Made by a program: the position numbers and the translations under genes
Shown here: positions 23,747-33,903 of the stretch, in pieces
Position numbering within the stretch: the stretch's first letter is position 1
Layout: each line of letters starts with the position of its first letter
The notes under the pieces: generated by a model
What the model was told of the DNA's origin: nothing
Database searches by the model: none
The model's input: only the letters and a program-made list of their open reading frames with translations
Source of the DNA: DASZKW01 sp035552775
Lineage (GTDB): Bacteria > Actinomycetota > Acidimicrobiia > Acidimicrobiales > Palsa-688
DNA length: 37,484 bases
Assembly: GCA_035552775.1 (NCBI GenBank)
Contig: DASZKW010000057.1
Span: forward strand, 1 to 37,484
Direction of reading: 5' to 3'

Positions 23747-24324
23747 CCCCGCTGCAGGAGTCGGCGAGGCTCATCGGCGGCCACTGCTGGAGCGAACGCC
23801 GGGCCTTCGAGATCTTCGGGGGGTGGGTCCCCGAGGTCGACGACCCCGCCGCCAAGGTCGCCCTCGACCGCCACAGCGCCCACTGCGCCTGGCGGGCCCG
23901 TCAGTGGGAGGACCGCTTGCCCGTGCTAGCCGGCGTGTCCAGGGAGGACCTGGTGGCGGCGCCCCACGGTCTCGAAGGTCTCGCCGACGCCGCCGCCCGG
24001 GCGGTCGGGGGATTGGAGCCCGAGCGCTCCGACGTGGCGACCGTCGCCCGGCTGGCCGGCGCCTACCGGGTGGTCCTGCCCCGGTTGGTGAGCGCCTACC
24101 GGGTCCACCTGGCGGCGGCGTCCCCCGTGGCCGATGGTCCAACCCGTCGTAGTTTGGGTATGGGTCTGGCCGATGCAGTCGAGGACTGGGCGGAGGGCGA
24201 AACCCTCCTCCAGCGGTTTCTCGTCGACCCGGTGGCCGTGCGCGCCGCCGCCGAAACGGTCACCAGCCTCGAATCGGTGTTGTTGTCTGCCCCGCCACCC
24301 CTAAAAGGTGACGAAATAAAATAA
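23743..24324 (+). CDS. Conserved helical protein, ferritin-like or DinB-like, unknown function
   Basis: 193 residues from GTG 23743, overlapping the tetR stop. It is predicted all-helical. Candidate metal ligands occur in helix-spaced positions: HCWSERRAFEIFGGW, DRHSAHCAWRARQWEDRLPV, VSAYRVHLAAAS and DAVEDWAEGETLLQRFL. This spacing would fit a four-helix di-metal (ferritin-like) fold, but I cannot confirm it. I recall similar uncharacterised proteins in Acidimicrobiia. Coupling to TetR suggests the regulator controls it. Confidence 0.65.
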   Translation: MTPLQESARLIGGHCWSERRAFEIFGGWVPEVDDPAAKVALDRHSAHCAWRARQWEDRLPVLAGVSREDLVAAPHGLEGLADAAARAVGGLEPERSDVATVARLAGAYRVVLPRLVSAYRVHLAAASPVADGPTRRSLGMGLADAVEDWAEGETLLQRFLVDPVAVRAAAETVTSLESVLLSAPPPLKGDEIK

Positions 24325-24392
24325 AAATCTAAAGTTATTGCTCTGACAGGTCGATAACTCCAAGGCCCCCTCTCCAGGACGTCTGCTGCCAC
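24325..24392. other. AT-rich intergenic segment before the second GGDEF-EAL gene
   Basis: A strongly AT-rich patch (AAATAAAATAAAAATC) follows the stop at 24324, then TTATTGCTC and GATAACT, possible but poorly spaced promoter elements. It is the likely promoter region of the gene at 24393. Confidence 0.35.
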
Positions 24393-26945
24393 ATGTCACG
24401 TCTGACCGTTGCCATACGTCCCAGGGGCCGATCGAGCCGTAGCACGAGTGGTGGGCTGGCCTTGGGCGGCGCCGTCGTGGCGCTCGGCGCCGTCGCCGCG
24501 CTCAGCGCCGGCCGGCCATCCTCGGTTACCTGGTTAGTACTGGTAGCGGTGGTGGCGGGGCTGACTGTCGCCACCGTGGCCGCGGCCGCGGTGGTCGGGA
24601 GGTGGCGCCGGCCCCTACTCGACGCGGCGGCGCTGGCCGGAGTGGGAGCGGGACCCGGAGCCAGAGCGGCGCCCGGCGGCGCGACGGGACCAGGGGGCGC
24701 TACGGGACCAGGGGGCGCGACAGGACCAGGGGACGCAGGGCGGCCCATCACCGCCGAGGTGACGCTTGGGGAGGGCAGGTTCGAGTCCCTCATCGACCGC
24801 AGTGGGACACTCATCGCCGTCGTCGACGCCAACGGAACCGTGGTCTCGGTGTCCGGGGCCTGGAAACGCCTCCTCGGATGGGATCCCGCCGAGGCGGTGG
24901 GCAGCGCCACCAGGGGCTGGCTGCACGGCGACGACTGGAACGCCATGGGCCCGGCGTTGCGCACTCTCGCTGCCCCCGGTGCCAGCGTGTCTGTACGCTC
25001 CCGGGTCCGGCATCGCAACGGGTCGTGGCGCTGGTTCGAAGCGGTTGTGTCCAATCTGTTCGATGACCCCATGGTGAGCGGGGCCCTGATCACGGCCCGC
25101 GACATGACCGCCGAAATGGACGCCCAGACAGCCCTGGAGCGGGCCAACGCCCGCTTCACCGCCCTGATCGAGCACGGGAGCGACCTGATCATGGTCAGCG
25201 ACGCCGACGGTCGGCTGACCTACGTCAGCCCCACCCTTCCCCGAGTCGCCAGCCTGGACCCGGCGGAGCTCATCGGCGAGCCGCTGCTCGACATGCTTCA
25301 CCCCGACGACCGCGATCTCGTCACCGAGCGGATACGAGACGCCACCGGCCTTCCAGGCGCAGTGGCCTCGCTCGAGTGTCGCCTCGCCCACGCCGACGGC
25401 GGTTGGCGCCACGTCGAGCTGACAGTCGTCAACCGCTTCGACGACCCGGCCGTCGGCGGCCTGGTGTGCAACATGCGCGACGTCACCGAGCGGGTCCAGG
25501 CCGCCGAGCGACTCCACGAGCAGGCCACCCACGACAGCCTGACCGGACTGCCCAACCGGGTGAGTCTTCTGCATCGCCTGGGCCAGACGCTCGAGAAAGC
25601 CCGGCTGACCGGTTCGCGGTGCTCGGTCCTGTACATCGACCTCGACGGGTTCAAGAAGGTCAACGACTCGCTCGGCCATGCCGCCGGCGACGCCGTGCTC
25701 TCCGCGGTCGCCCGGCGCCTGCGCGACGCAGTCCGGCCGAGCGACGTCGTATCCCGCCTGGGCGGCGACGAGTTCGTGGTCACGGCCGAGAATGTCGCCG
25801 ACCTCGCCGTGGCCGTGGACCTGGCCAACCGGGTGCGGTCCGCCGTCGGTCGCCCGGTGCGGGTGGGCCACCGCAGCATCAGCGTCGGGTGCAGCATCGG
25901 CATCGCCGTCTCAGACGACCACGCCCCGGGCACGCTGCTCCAGGAAGCCGATACCGCCTTGTACCGGGCCAAGGAACGGGGACGCAACCGCTGGGAGATC
26001 TACGACCACGCCATGAAGACCGAGGCGCGCCGCCGCCTCGACACCGAAGAACTGCTGCGAAGCGCCCTGGACGACGACGGCCTCGTCCTCGTCTATCAGC
26101 CCATAGTCGACCTGGCAGACGGGCACCTGACCGGCGTGGAGGCGCTCCTGCGCCTGCGGGGCCCGGCTGGGGACCTGGTCGGGCCCGCAGACTTCATCGA
26201 CGTGGCAGAGGAGTCCGGGCTCATCGTGCCCGTGGGAGCCGGCGTACTCGACCTGGCCTGCCGCCAGGCCGCCGAGTGGAACACCGCCTTGGCCCTCCCG
26301 GCCGGCGCCGGGGTCCAAGGCCCCGAACCCGAGCCCATACCGCTTCGAGTGTCGGTCAACATCTCCCCCCGCCAGTTGATGAGCCCCGGTCTCGTCGCCC
26401 AGGTGCGCCACACCCTGGCCGCGTGGGAGCTTCCCGCCGACCTGCTTTGCCTCGAGCTCACCGAGAACGCCCTCATCGACGCCGGTCTGTCGGTGCGGTC
26501 CAGCCTGCGCGAGCTGAAGGGTATGGGCATCTCCATCGCCATCGACGACTTCGGTACCGGGTGGTCCAGCCTGCGTTACCTGCGGCGCTTCCCGGTGGAC
26601 GTGGTCAAGATCGACCGCAGCTTCGTCACTGGTCTCGGGGTCGACGCCAGCGACACCGAGGTGGTAAGGGCGGTCATCAGCCTGGGCCACGCCTTGGGGC
26701 TCGATGTCGTGGCCGAGGGCGTGGAGACCGTCGAGCAGGCCACGATTCTGGCTGAGCTCGGGTGCCACCACGCCCAGGGCTACCTCTTCGGCCGTCCCGG
26801 TCCTCCCGAAGGCATAACCGCCGTAGCCCGATCCGGGGCGGCTGCTTTGGGGGCGACGGTCACCAAGCCCGAGGGCGCCGACGGTGGCGGAGGTGGACGG
26901 GAATCGAACCCGCCGGACGGGGAGCGCCCGTCCCACCCGCTTTGA
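24393..26945 (+). CDS. Membrane PAS-PAS-GGDEF-EAL cyclic-di-GMP signalling protein
   Basis: 850 residues. Two N-terminal membrane helices (LALGGAVVALGAVAALSA and TWLVLVAVVAGLTVATVAAA), a Gly/Pro linker with three GGATGP repeats, PAS1 (about 125-240), PAS2 (about 247-370), GGDEF (about 385-545) and EAL (about 560-815). The cyclase motif RLGGDEF has an upstream RxxD inhibitory site (RPSD). The EAL domain keeps GVEALLRL, ELTEN, DDFGTGWSSL and KIDRSFV, so both activities are possible. The last 18-20 residues (from GRESNPPDGERPSHPL) are encoded on the strand opposite a tRNA-Sec gene and are probably not a selected protein sequence. The TGA stop at 26943-26945 is the exact complement of the tRNA anticodon. 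Confidence 0.93.
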   Translation: MSRLTVAIRPRGRSSRSTSGGLALGGAVVALGAVAALSAGRPSSVTWLVLVAVVAGLTVATVAAAAVVGRWRRPLLDAAALAGVGAGPGARAAPGGATGPGGATGPGGATGPGDAGRPITAEVTLGEGRFESLIDRSGTLIAVVDANGTVVSVSGAWKRLLGWDPAEAVGSATRGWLHGDDWNAMGPALRTLAAPGASVSVRSRVRHRNGSWRWFEAVVSNLFDDPMVSGALITARDMTAEMDAQTALERANARFTALIEHGSDLIMVSDADGRLTYVSPTLPRVASLDPAELIGEPLLDMLHPDDRDLVTERIRDATGLPGAVASLECRLAHADGGWRHVELTVVNRFDDPAVGGLVCNMRDVTERVQAAERLHEQATHDSLTGLPNRVSLLHRLGQTLEKARLTGSRCSVLYIDLDGFKKVNDSLGHAAGDAVLSAVARRLRDAVRPSDVVSRLGGDEFVVTAENVADLAVAVDLANRVRSAVGRPVRVGHRSISVGCSIGIAVSDDHAPGTLLQEADTALYRAKERGRNRWEIYDHAMKTEARRRLDTEELLRSALDDDGLVLVYQPIVDLADGHLTGVEALLRLRGPAGDLVGPADFIDVAEESGLIVPVGAGVLDLACRQAAEWNTALALPAGAGVQGPEPEPIPLRVSVNISPRQLMSPGLVAQVRHTLAAWELPADLLCLELTENALIDAGLSVRSSLRELKGMGISIAIDDFGTGWSSLRYLRRFPVDVVKIDRSFVTGLGVDASDTEVVRAVISLGHALGLDVVAEGVETVEQATILAELGCHHAQGYLFGRPGPPEGITAVARSGAAALGATVTKPEGADGGGGGRESNPPDGERPSHPL
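24676..24735 (+). repeat. 18-bp tandem repeat encoding GGATGP
   Basis: Three near-identical in-frame units form the linker between the membrane helices and PAS1 of the GGDEF-EAL protein. Confidence 0.8.
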
Positions 26946-26980
26946 AGGCGGGGGAGCCCACCAGGTGCCCGGACACCTCC
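26885..26980 (-). tRNA. selC: tRNA-Sec (anticodon TCA), CCA encoded
   Basis: On the minus strand the sequence starts GGAGGTGT (26980) and ends CACCTCC-G-CCA (26885). The anticodon loop is CTTCAAA with TCA at 26945-26943, as in known selC genes, flanked by the stem CCCGC/GCGGG. A long extra arm (GGACGGG-CGCTC-CCCGTCC) and the T-arm GCGGG-TTCGATT-CCCGT complete the fold. The 7 bp acceptor plus a possible 8th (U-C mismatch) and the large variable arm are tRNA-Sec traits. Its presence implies a selenoprotein-making organism; selA, selB and selD are not in the window. It lies antisense to the 3' end of the GGDEF-EAL gene. Confidence 0.93.
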
Positions 26981-27016
26981 CGGTGACGCCAGATACTAGC
27001 TGGCCCCGTTCCCGAC

Positions 27017-27022
27017 TACGGT
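27017..27022 (+). promoter_or_regulatory. -10 element for the small membrane peptide gene
   Basis: TACGGT lies exactly 7 bp before ATG 27030, leaderless spacing; no Shine-Dalgarno lies between. Confidence 0.4.
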
Positions 27023-27029
27023 GTAGGCC

Positions 27030-27104
27030 ATGAAGAAGATCGTTCTCCTCGCCGCCCTCCTTGGTCTCGGGTTCTTCGCAGCCAAAAAGTTGCGCTCCAA
27101 CTGA
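27030..27104 (+). CDS. 24-residue single-span membrane peptide (DLW-39-like)
   Basis: ATG 27030 to TGA 27102-27104 encodes MKKIVLLAALLGLGFFAAKK plus LRSN: a basic N-terminus, one hydrophobic span and a basic tail. Tiny genes of this form (MKK-hydrophobic-KK), sometimes annotated as DLW-39 family, recur in actinobacteria, often near tRNA genes; that assignment is from memory and uncertain. Support for it being real: good codon use, a -10 element at leaderless distance and a position in an otherwise empty gap between selC and the sortase. Confidence 0.5.
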   Translation: MKKIVLLAALLGLGFFAAKKLRSN

Positions 27105-27137
27105 CCCGCCCGGCCCCCACCCGGTGGAGGTAAGGGT

Positions 27138-27143
27138 TACCCT
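27138..27143 (+). promoter_or_regulatory. Possible -10 element of the sortase operon
   Basis: TACCCT would start transcription near 27150, leaving a 30-nt leader with GGAGG (27171-27175) before GTG 27180. Confidence 0.3.
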
Positions 27144-27179
27144 CTTGACTGCGTAAGTACTCGACAGATGGGAGGCGCA

Positions 27180-27800
27180 GTGGACAACGTGCTCGCTTGG
27201 CTGGCGGGCCACCGTTCGGCGCGTCGGTCACTCACCGTGATGAGTGGCGTGCTACTCGCCGGCGCACTGGTGTTGCTCGGGTTCCCCGTCTACACCGATC
27301 TCACCCACAACAGCCTCCAGAACAAGTTGTCCGCCCAGCTGGGCAGCGCCGCGGAGCGCCAGGCCTATCTGGACGGGACGATCGCCGACGGCGCCAGCCT
27401 GACCCGGATCGTGATCTCCAAGATCGGTGTCAGCACCGTCGTCGTCCAGGGCACCGACGACCAGGCCCTCCAGGCCGGCGCGGGCCACTACCCGACGACC
27501 CCGCTGCCCTGCCAGAACGGTGACGTGGCCATCGCCGGCCACCGCACCACCTACGGTAAGCCGTTCTCCAACATCAACCTGCTCGGTGTCGGTGACCAGA
27601 TCACCATGCGGACCCCGGTGGGATCGTGTGTCTACCGGATCACCCGGGCGCCGTTCGTGGTGGCCGCCGACGACATGGGCGTGGTGGCCAACACCCCGGG
27701 GCAGGCGACCCTCACCTTGACCTCGTGCCATCCCAAGGGATCGGCTTCCCACCGCATCATCATCAAGGCGTCGATGGTGAGCTCGGAGCAGAGCGGTTGA
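27180..27800 (+). CDS. Class E-type sortase
   Basis: A membrane-bound transpeptidase that links surface proteins to the cell wall. GTG 27180 is preferred because GGAGG stands 4 bp upstream; ATG 27168 adds four residues. 206 residues: one N-terminal membrane helix (VMSGVLLAGALVLLGFPVYT), then the sortase barrel with catalytic His121 (AIAGHRTTYG), Cys183 (LTSCHPKGS) and Arg192 (HRIIIKA). The spacing and the TLTSCHP motif fit actinobacterial class E sortases, which usually act on LAxTG signals. It overlaps the next gene by TTGA. Confidence 0.9.
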   Translation: MDNVLAWLAGHRSARRSLTVMSGVLLAGALVLLGFPVYTDLTHNSLQNKLSAQLGSAAERQAYLDGTIADGASLTRIVISKIGVSTVVVQGTDDQALQAGAGHYPTTPLPCQNGDVAIAGHRTTYGKPFSNINLLGVGDQITMRTPVGSCVYRITRAPFVVAADDMGVVANTPGQATLTLTSCHPKGSASHRIIIKASMVSSEQSG

Positions 27801-28996
27801 CCGGTGTTCGCTGGCTGGTCCGGCGCGTGGGAGGGGGCGTGGGACTCACCGGGGTCGGCTTGCTTGCCCTGGCCTCCGTACCCGCCTGGGGCGCCACGAG
27901 CGGCTCTCCCACGCTGGCAGGTGCGGCCAGTCCCTGCGTCGCCGGGTCCCCGTCGTCGGCCAACCCGACCGCTCAGCAACCAGCGCCGTGCACGGCTGAG
28001 CCCACGGCCGTCAAGGCGGCCTGGACCGATCCGACGGTGCAGTCACTGAGCCTGTCGTGGGTGACGGCGGGCCGTCCCAAAGGGGCGCCCACCCCCCCCA
28101 GCATGACCGTCTCGCTGAACCCCAAGGCGCCCGGGGCGTGCACCACCACCAGCGGCAAGACCTCGTGCTCGTGGCCTTGGCCGACCACCCTCGAGCGCAA
28201 CCACGCAGTGCTCAACGGCACCTACCAGCTCGCTGCCTGCCTGTCGGCGCCGGGTACGGCGTGCCTCGTGTCACCGCTTCTCGCCCCGACCTCCATCGCC
28301 ATCGCCGCGCCCCCGTCGACTCCGGCGGCGGCCGGGGTGCGCGCCGTCGGTGGCGGCGACCCCGCCGCGGTCGTGGCCTGGAAGGCGAACCCCGAGCCTG
28401 ATTTGGCCGGCTACCAGGTCGGGCGCGACGGCAGGGTGGTGTGGTCGTGCGTGGTCGGCACGCCGCCCAGCGCGCCGGCGGTGGCCTGCCCCTCTCCGCC
28501 GTCCATGACCGACCACCCGGGGGTGGGGGTGTGGGACTACTCGGTCACAGCCGAGCGCTACGGGGCTACAGGCAACGCCCTCGTAGCCTCCCCGGCCGCG
28601 ACCATCGCCCCGGCGGGGATCGGCCTGACCGCCTTGACTGTCGCGCCGGGGGGCGAGCTCAACGTTCCCCGCATTCCTGTCCTCCCCGGGGCGATATACG
28701 GGGCCAAGCCCAACGGGCCGGCGGCGGCGGGATCGTCCTCCGCGCCGGCGGTGGCGGCGACCACACCGCAGGCCTCACCGGGGCCGGCGGCCATCGATCC
28801 CGGCTATTCGTCGGCGCTGCCCTACGGTGGCGGCTCGGCCTCCACCTTGCCGGGCACGGACAGCGCCGCGCTCAGCGAACCGGGCCCCACCCACCCCGAC
28901 GTCAACACGATCGCCACCTTCGCCCTGGGGGCGCTGATCCTGGCCCTCGCCGCCCATCTGCTCTACCTGCGCGGCCGAGTGGTAAGGCATCGCTAG
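27797..28996 (+). CDS. Secreted, C-terminally anchored surface protein; possible sortase substrate
   Basis: 399 residues from TTG 27797, inside the sortase stop. An N-terminal signal peptide (VGLTGVGLLALASVPAWGA) is followed by an outer region with several Cys and a fibronectin type III-like stretch (VVAWKANPEPDLAGYQVGRD), then a Pro/Ala/Ser-rich stalk. The C-terminus has LPGTD (from residue 351), a 17-residue spacer, a membrane helix (IATFALGALILALAAHLLYL) and a basic tail (RGRVVRHR). This recalls a cell-wall sorting signal, but neither LAxTG nor LPxTG is present and the spacer is long. Coupling to the sortase gene suggests a functional pair. The biological role is unknown. Confidence 0.8.
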   Translation: MTGVRWLVRRVGGGVGLTGVGLLALASVPAWGATSGSPTLAGAASPCVAGSPSSANPTAQQPAPCTAEPTAVKAAWTDPTVQSLSLSWVTAGRPKGAPTPPSMTVSLNPKAPGACTTTSGKTSCSWPWPTTLERNHAVLNGTYQLAACLSAPGTACLVSPLLAPTSIAIAAPPSTPAAAGVRAVGGGDPAAVVAWKANPEPDLAGYQVGRDGRVVWSCVVGTPPSAPAVACPSPPSMTDHPGVGVWDYSVTAERYGATGNALVASPAATIAPAGIGLTALTVAPGGELNVPRIPVLPGAIYGAKPNGPAAAGSSSAPAVAATTPQASPGPAAIDPGYSSALPYGGGSASTLPGTDSAALSEPGPTHPDVNTIATFALGALILALAAHLLYLRGRVVRHR

Positions 28997-29063
28997 CGTC
29001 GCCTGTCCTGCAAGGGCGGCAGGCGGGTATCGTGTTGGGGACAACGCGAGGAAGGAAGCCCAC

Positions 29064-29402
29064 ATGGAGCTCGGCCTGGAGGTCGACGAGAGTCATGCGC
29101 CTTACACCGTCCTGGCGGTCAAAGGTGAGGTCGACGTCTACACCGCCCCCCGCCTGCGTGAGAAGTTGGTCGAGCTGGTAAGCCAGGGCAAGCTCAAGGT
29201 CATCGTCGACCTCGAAGGGGTCGACTTCCTCGACTCCACCGGCCTAGGGGTTCTCGTGGGTGGCCTGAAGCGCCTGCGCAGCCACGACGGCGACCTCGGC
29301 CTGGTCTGCACCCAACAGCGGATCCTCAAGGTTTTCGAGATCACAGGACTGACCAAGGTCTTCGAGATCCACGACTCTGTGGACACAGCCGTAGCCGGCT
29401 GA
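29064..29402 (+). CDS. STAS-domain anti-sigma factor antagonist (RsbV/SpoIIAA type)
   Basis: 112 residues, ATG 29064 with GGAAGGAAG upstream. It is a single STAS domain: strands and helix VKGEVDVYTAPRLREKL, then FLDSTGLGVLVGGLKRL, where Ser58 in DSTGLG is the expected phosphorylation site. In partner-switching systems the unphosphorylated form binds an RsbW-type kinase and frees a sigma factor. That kinase is encoded 10 bp downstream. No sigma factor gene is adjacent, so the regulated sigma is elsewhere. Confidence 0.94.
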   Translation: MELGLEVDESHAPYTVLAVKGEVDVYTAPRLREKLVELVSQGKLKVIVDLEGVDFLDSTGLGVLVGGLKRLRSHDGDLGLVCTQQRILKVFEITGLTKVFEIHDSVDTAVAG

Positions 29403-29412
29403 GCCCTCATCC

Positions 29413-29877
29413 ATGGAGCGGGTCCTCGAGCTGGAGATACCAGCAAGCCCGGAGTACATCGCCATCGTCCGCCTGATCGTGTCCTCGCTGGCCTCCTCAC
29501 GGCGTGCCCTGGCCGACGAGCGCATTGACGATCTCAAACTTGCCGTCTCCGAGGCGTGCACCAACGCCATCGAGGCCCAAGACACCATCACCACCGTCGC
29601 CCAGGTCACCGTCGGGGTATTGGAGGACGACGACCGCCTGGAGATCCATATCGCCGATCGTGGCCCCGGTTTCGACCCGGCCGCCCTGCCGATCCACCCG
29701 CCTGTCACCGACCCCGACCGCCTCAACTTCGAACGTGGCCTGGGCATACCCCTCATCCGCACCCTCGTCGACGACGTGGCCTTCGAGTCGACACCCGAGG
29801 GCACGACCGTGCGCCTGATCCTGTACAGCGGTCCGGCCGATCTCGAGCTCAGCGAGAACGGCACCGCCGAAACCTGA
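29413..29877 (+). CDS. RsbW-like anti-sigma factor / serine kinase (HATPase_c)
   Basis: 154 residues. The GHKL ATPase motifs are present: N-box LAVSEACTNAIEA, G1 box DRGPGFDP and G2 region RGLGIPLIRTLVDDV. Length and single-domain form match anti-sigma kinases that phosphorylate the STAS antagonist. It follows the STAS gene in the same operon. Whether it binds a sigma-B/F-type factor cannot be seen here. Confidence 0.9.
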   Translation: MERVLELEIPASPEYIAIVRLIVSSLASSRRALADERIDDLKLAVSEACTNAIEAQDTITTVAQVTVGVLEDDDRLEIHIADRGPGFDPAALPIHPPVTDPDRLNFERGLGIPLIRTLVDDVAFESTPEGTTVRLILYSGPADLELSENGTAET

Positions 29878-29917
29878 GCTCACGCGACACGCGCAGACAT
29901 TTATCGATAGGACGACC

Positions 29918-29946
29918 TTGACTTTCGGCGCGTCGAAACTTATGGT
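29918..29946 (+). promoter_or_regulatory. Sigma70-type promoter of the dtxR-hppA operon
   Basis: TTGACT (29918-29923), 17-bp spacer, TATGGT (29941-29946). The transcription start is expected near 29953, leaving a leader of only about 11 nt before ATG 29964. Confidence 0.65.
29923..29938. promoter_or_regulatory. Palindrome in the dtxR promoter spacer, candidate operator
   Basis: TTTCGGCGCGTCGAAA matches its reverse complement at 14 of 16 positions and sits between the -35 and -10 elements. A repressor bound here would block the polymerase. Autoregulation by the DtxR-family product is the natural inference, although the sequence is not a classical iron box. Confidence 0.5.
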
Positions 29947-29963
29947 TTGCGGCCGAGCCAATC

Positions 29964-30682
29964 ATGGTCACGAACCTCACGAAGTCCGAACGCGAGACAC
30001 TGAAGGCGGTCTGGCGGCTGACCTCCCGGGAGGGAGCTGACGGCGCGGCGCGCACGGGCGACCTGGCCGACTCGCTCAGGGTCACCCCAGGGACGATGAC
30101 CACCACCGTGAAGCGTCTGGCGGAGGCCGGTTTCGTCGCCCACACCCCCTACAGGGGAGTCGAGCTCACCGAGACGGGGCGGCGGACGGCCATGGCGGTC
30201 GTGCGCCGTCACCGGGTGGTGGAACGCTTCCTGGCCGACATGCTCGGCTACACCTGGTCCGAAGCCGACCGCCTGGCCCCCGCCTTCGAGCACACGTTGC
30301 CCCAAGAGGTCGAAGACAGGCTCTTCGTGGCCCTCGACCGCCCCACCACCTGCCCCCACGGGTTCCCGATCCCCGACGTGGAAAGCAACCCGCTCCCCGC
30401 CATGCCGTCGCTTTACAGCCTGGAGCCGGGAGAGCGGGCGGTGGTGGCGCTGCCCGGATCGACAGACCCCGACATGGTCGCCTTCCTCGACGAGCTCGGA
30501 CTTCGCCCCGGTGTCGAGGTGGAGATCCGCGAGAAGCACCCCTTCGACGGGCCCCTGGTGCTGCGGGTGGACGGCAAGGACCGCACGCTCGGCGACAAGG
30601 TGGCACGCCAGATCCTGGTCCGCCCGCTTCGGCGGCCGCCCGTAACCCCCAAGCCAGTGCCGAGAGAGGAGCAGTCTGCGTA

Positions 30683-30683
<1 letters not shown>
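29964..30683 (+). CDS. DtxR/MntR-family metal-dependent regulator
   Basis: 239 residues from ATG 29964. The N-terminal winged helix (LTKSERETLKAVWRLTSREG, then DLADSLRVTPGTMTTTVKRL) is followed by the dimerisation and metal-binding domain with the DtxR pattern RRHRVVERFLADMLGY, then HTLPQEVEDRLF and CPHGFPIP. The C-terminus carries an SH3-like FeoA domain (LEPGERAVVALPG, then LRPGVEVEIREKHPFDGPLV). Such proteins sense Fe2+ or Mn2+. The stop TAA overlaps the hppA ATG by one base (TAATG), an unusual pairing. Confidence 0.92.
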
Positions 30684-33244
<2,561 letters not shown>

Positions 33245-33249
33245 GACGG

Positions 33250-33903
33250 CTAGGCACACCGGTCGGGGCCGATGTCTTTGTAATCGAACTCTAGGGTGGA
33301 CGCGACGGCATCGAAGAGGGCGCACAGCTCACCCCTTGCGCTCAACGTTGGCGACGTGAAGGTGACGATGCCCACGGCCGGGGAACCCGGTACGGGAGCG
33401 AAGTACTGGACGCACACGACAGTGAGGCTCGCGTCGGGGCTCAGCCTCACCCGCCGGTCGCAGCGCCGCCGGGTCACGTCCCCCAACCCGTGGAGGTGGA
33501 CGGTCTCCACCTCCACCCGGGTTTCAGTCGTGCCCTCGGTTGACCCGCGACCGAGTTCGGCCACCTGCTCGGCGAGCGTGGCGCGGTCGCCGCTCGCCAC
33601 CCGGCGGAGGGCCACGACCATGTTGGCGGCGAACTCGACGCCGGCGCCGACCACGCCGAACTGCGAGGCGAGCACGGCGCCGGCCGCGTGGGCGGTCGCC
33701 GCTGCCTGCTCGAGCATTTCGATGACGGCGGTCCGCTCGGCAGCGTCGTCGGGATCGAGGCGACGATCGACCAGGGAGACGATGTCATCCTTCCGGGTGA
33801 CCGGGTCGAGGGGAAGGTCCCACCATCCTGGAGGCGTGGTTACCCGGATGCCCGACGGGGGTCGGCGGCCGGGTTCGGCGCCGAGCGACGGAGTCGACGT
33901 CAT
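33250..33903 (-). CDS. Conserved protein of an actinobacterial T7SS-associated family, function unknown
   Basis: 217 residues; its ATG at 33903 overlaps the upstream stop (ATGA). The pattern is PPGWWDLPLDPVTRKDDIV, a helix (ERTAVIEMLEQAAATAHAAG), beta strands and a terminal LCALFDAVASTLEFDY. I associate this layout (GWW near the start, LFDxxxxTL at the end) with uncharacterised proteins encoded beside WXG100 genes in Streptomyces, Frankia and relatives; this is from memory. There is no signal peptide or membrane helix, so it may be a cytosolic chaperone or accessory. It converges with hppA. Confidence 0.65.
   Translation of the reverse strand: MTSTPSLGAEPGRRPPSGIRVTTPPGWWDLPLDPVTRKDDIVSLVDRRLDPDDAAERTAVIEMLEQAAATAHAAGAVLASQFGVVGAGVEFAANMVVALRRVASGDRATLAEQVAELGRGSTEGTTETRVEVETVHLHGLGDVTRRRCDRRVRLSPDASLTVVCVQYFAPVPGSPAVGIVTFTSPTLSARGELCALFDAVASTLEFDYKDIGPDRCA

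Noticed and set aside
26943..26999. Selenocysteine read-through of the GGDEF-EAL UGA stop
   Set aside because: No SECIS-like hairpin right after the UGA apart from selC itself, and the 17-codon extension has no conserved features.
27797..28996. Canonical LPxTG or LAxTG signal in the sortase-linked protein
   Set aside because: Only LPGTD is found, at an unusual distance from the membrane helix.
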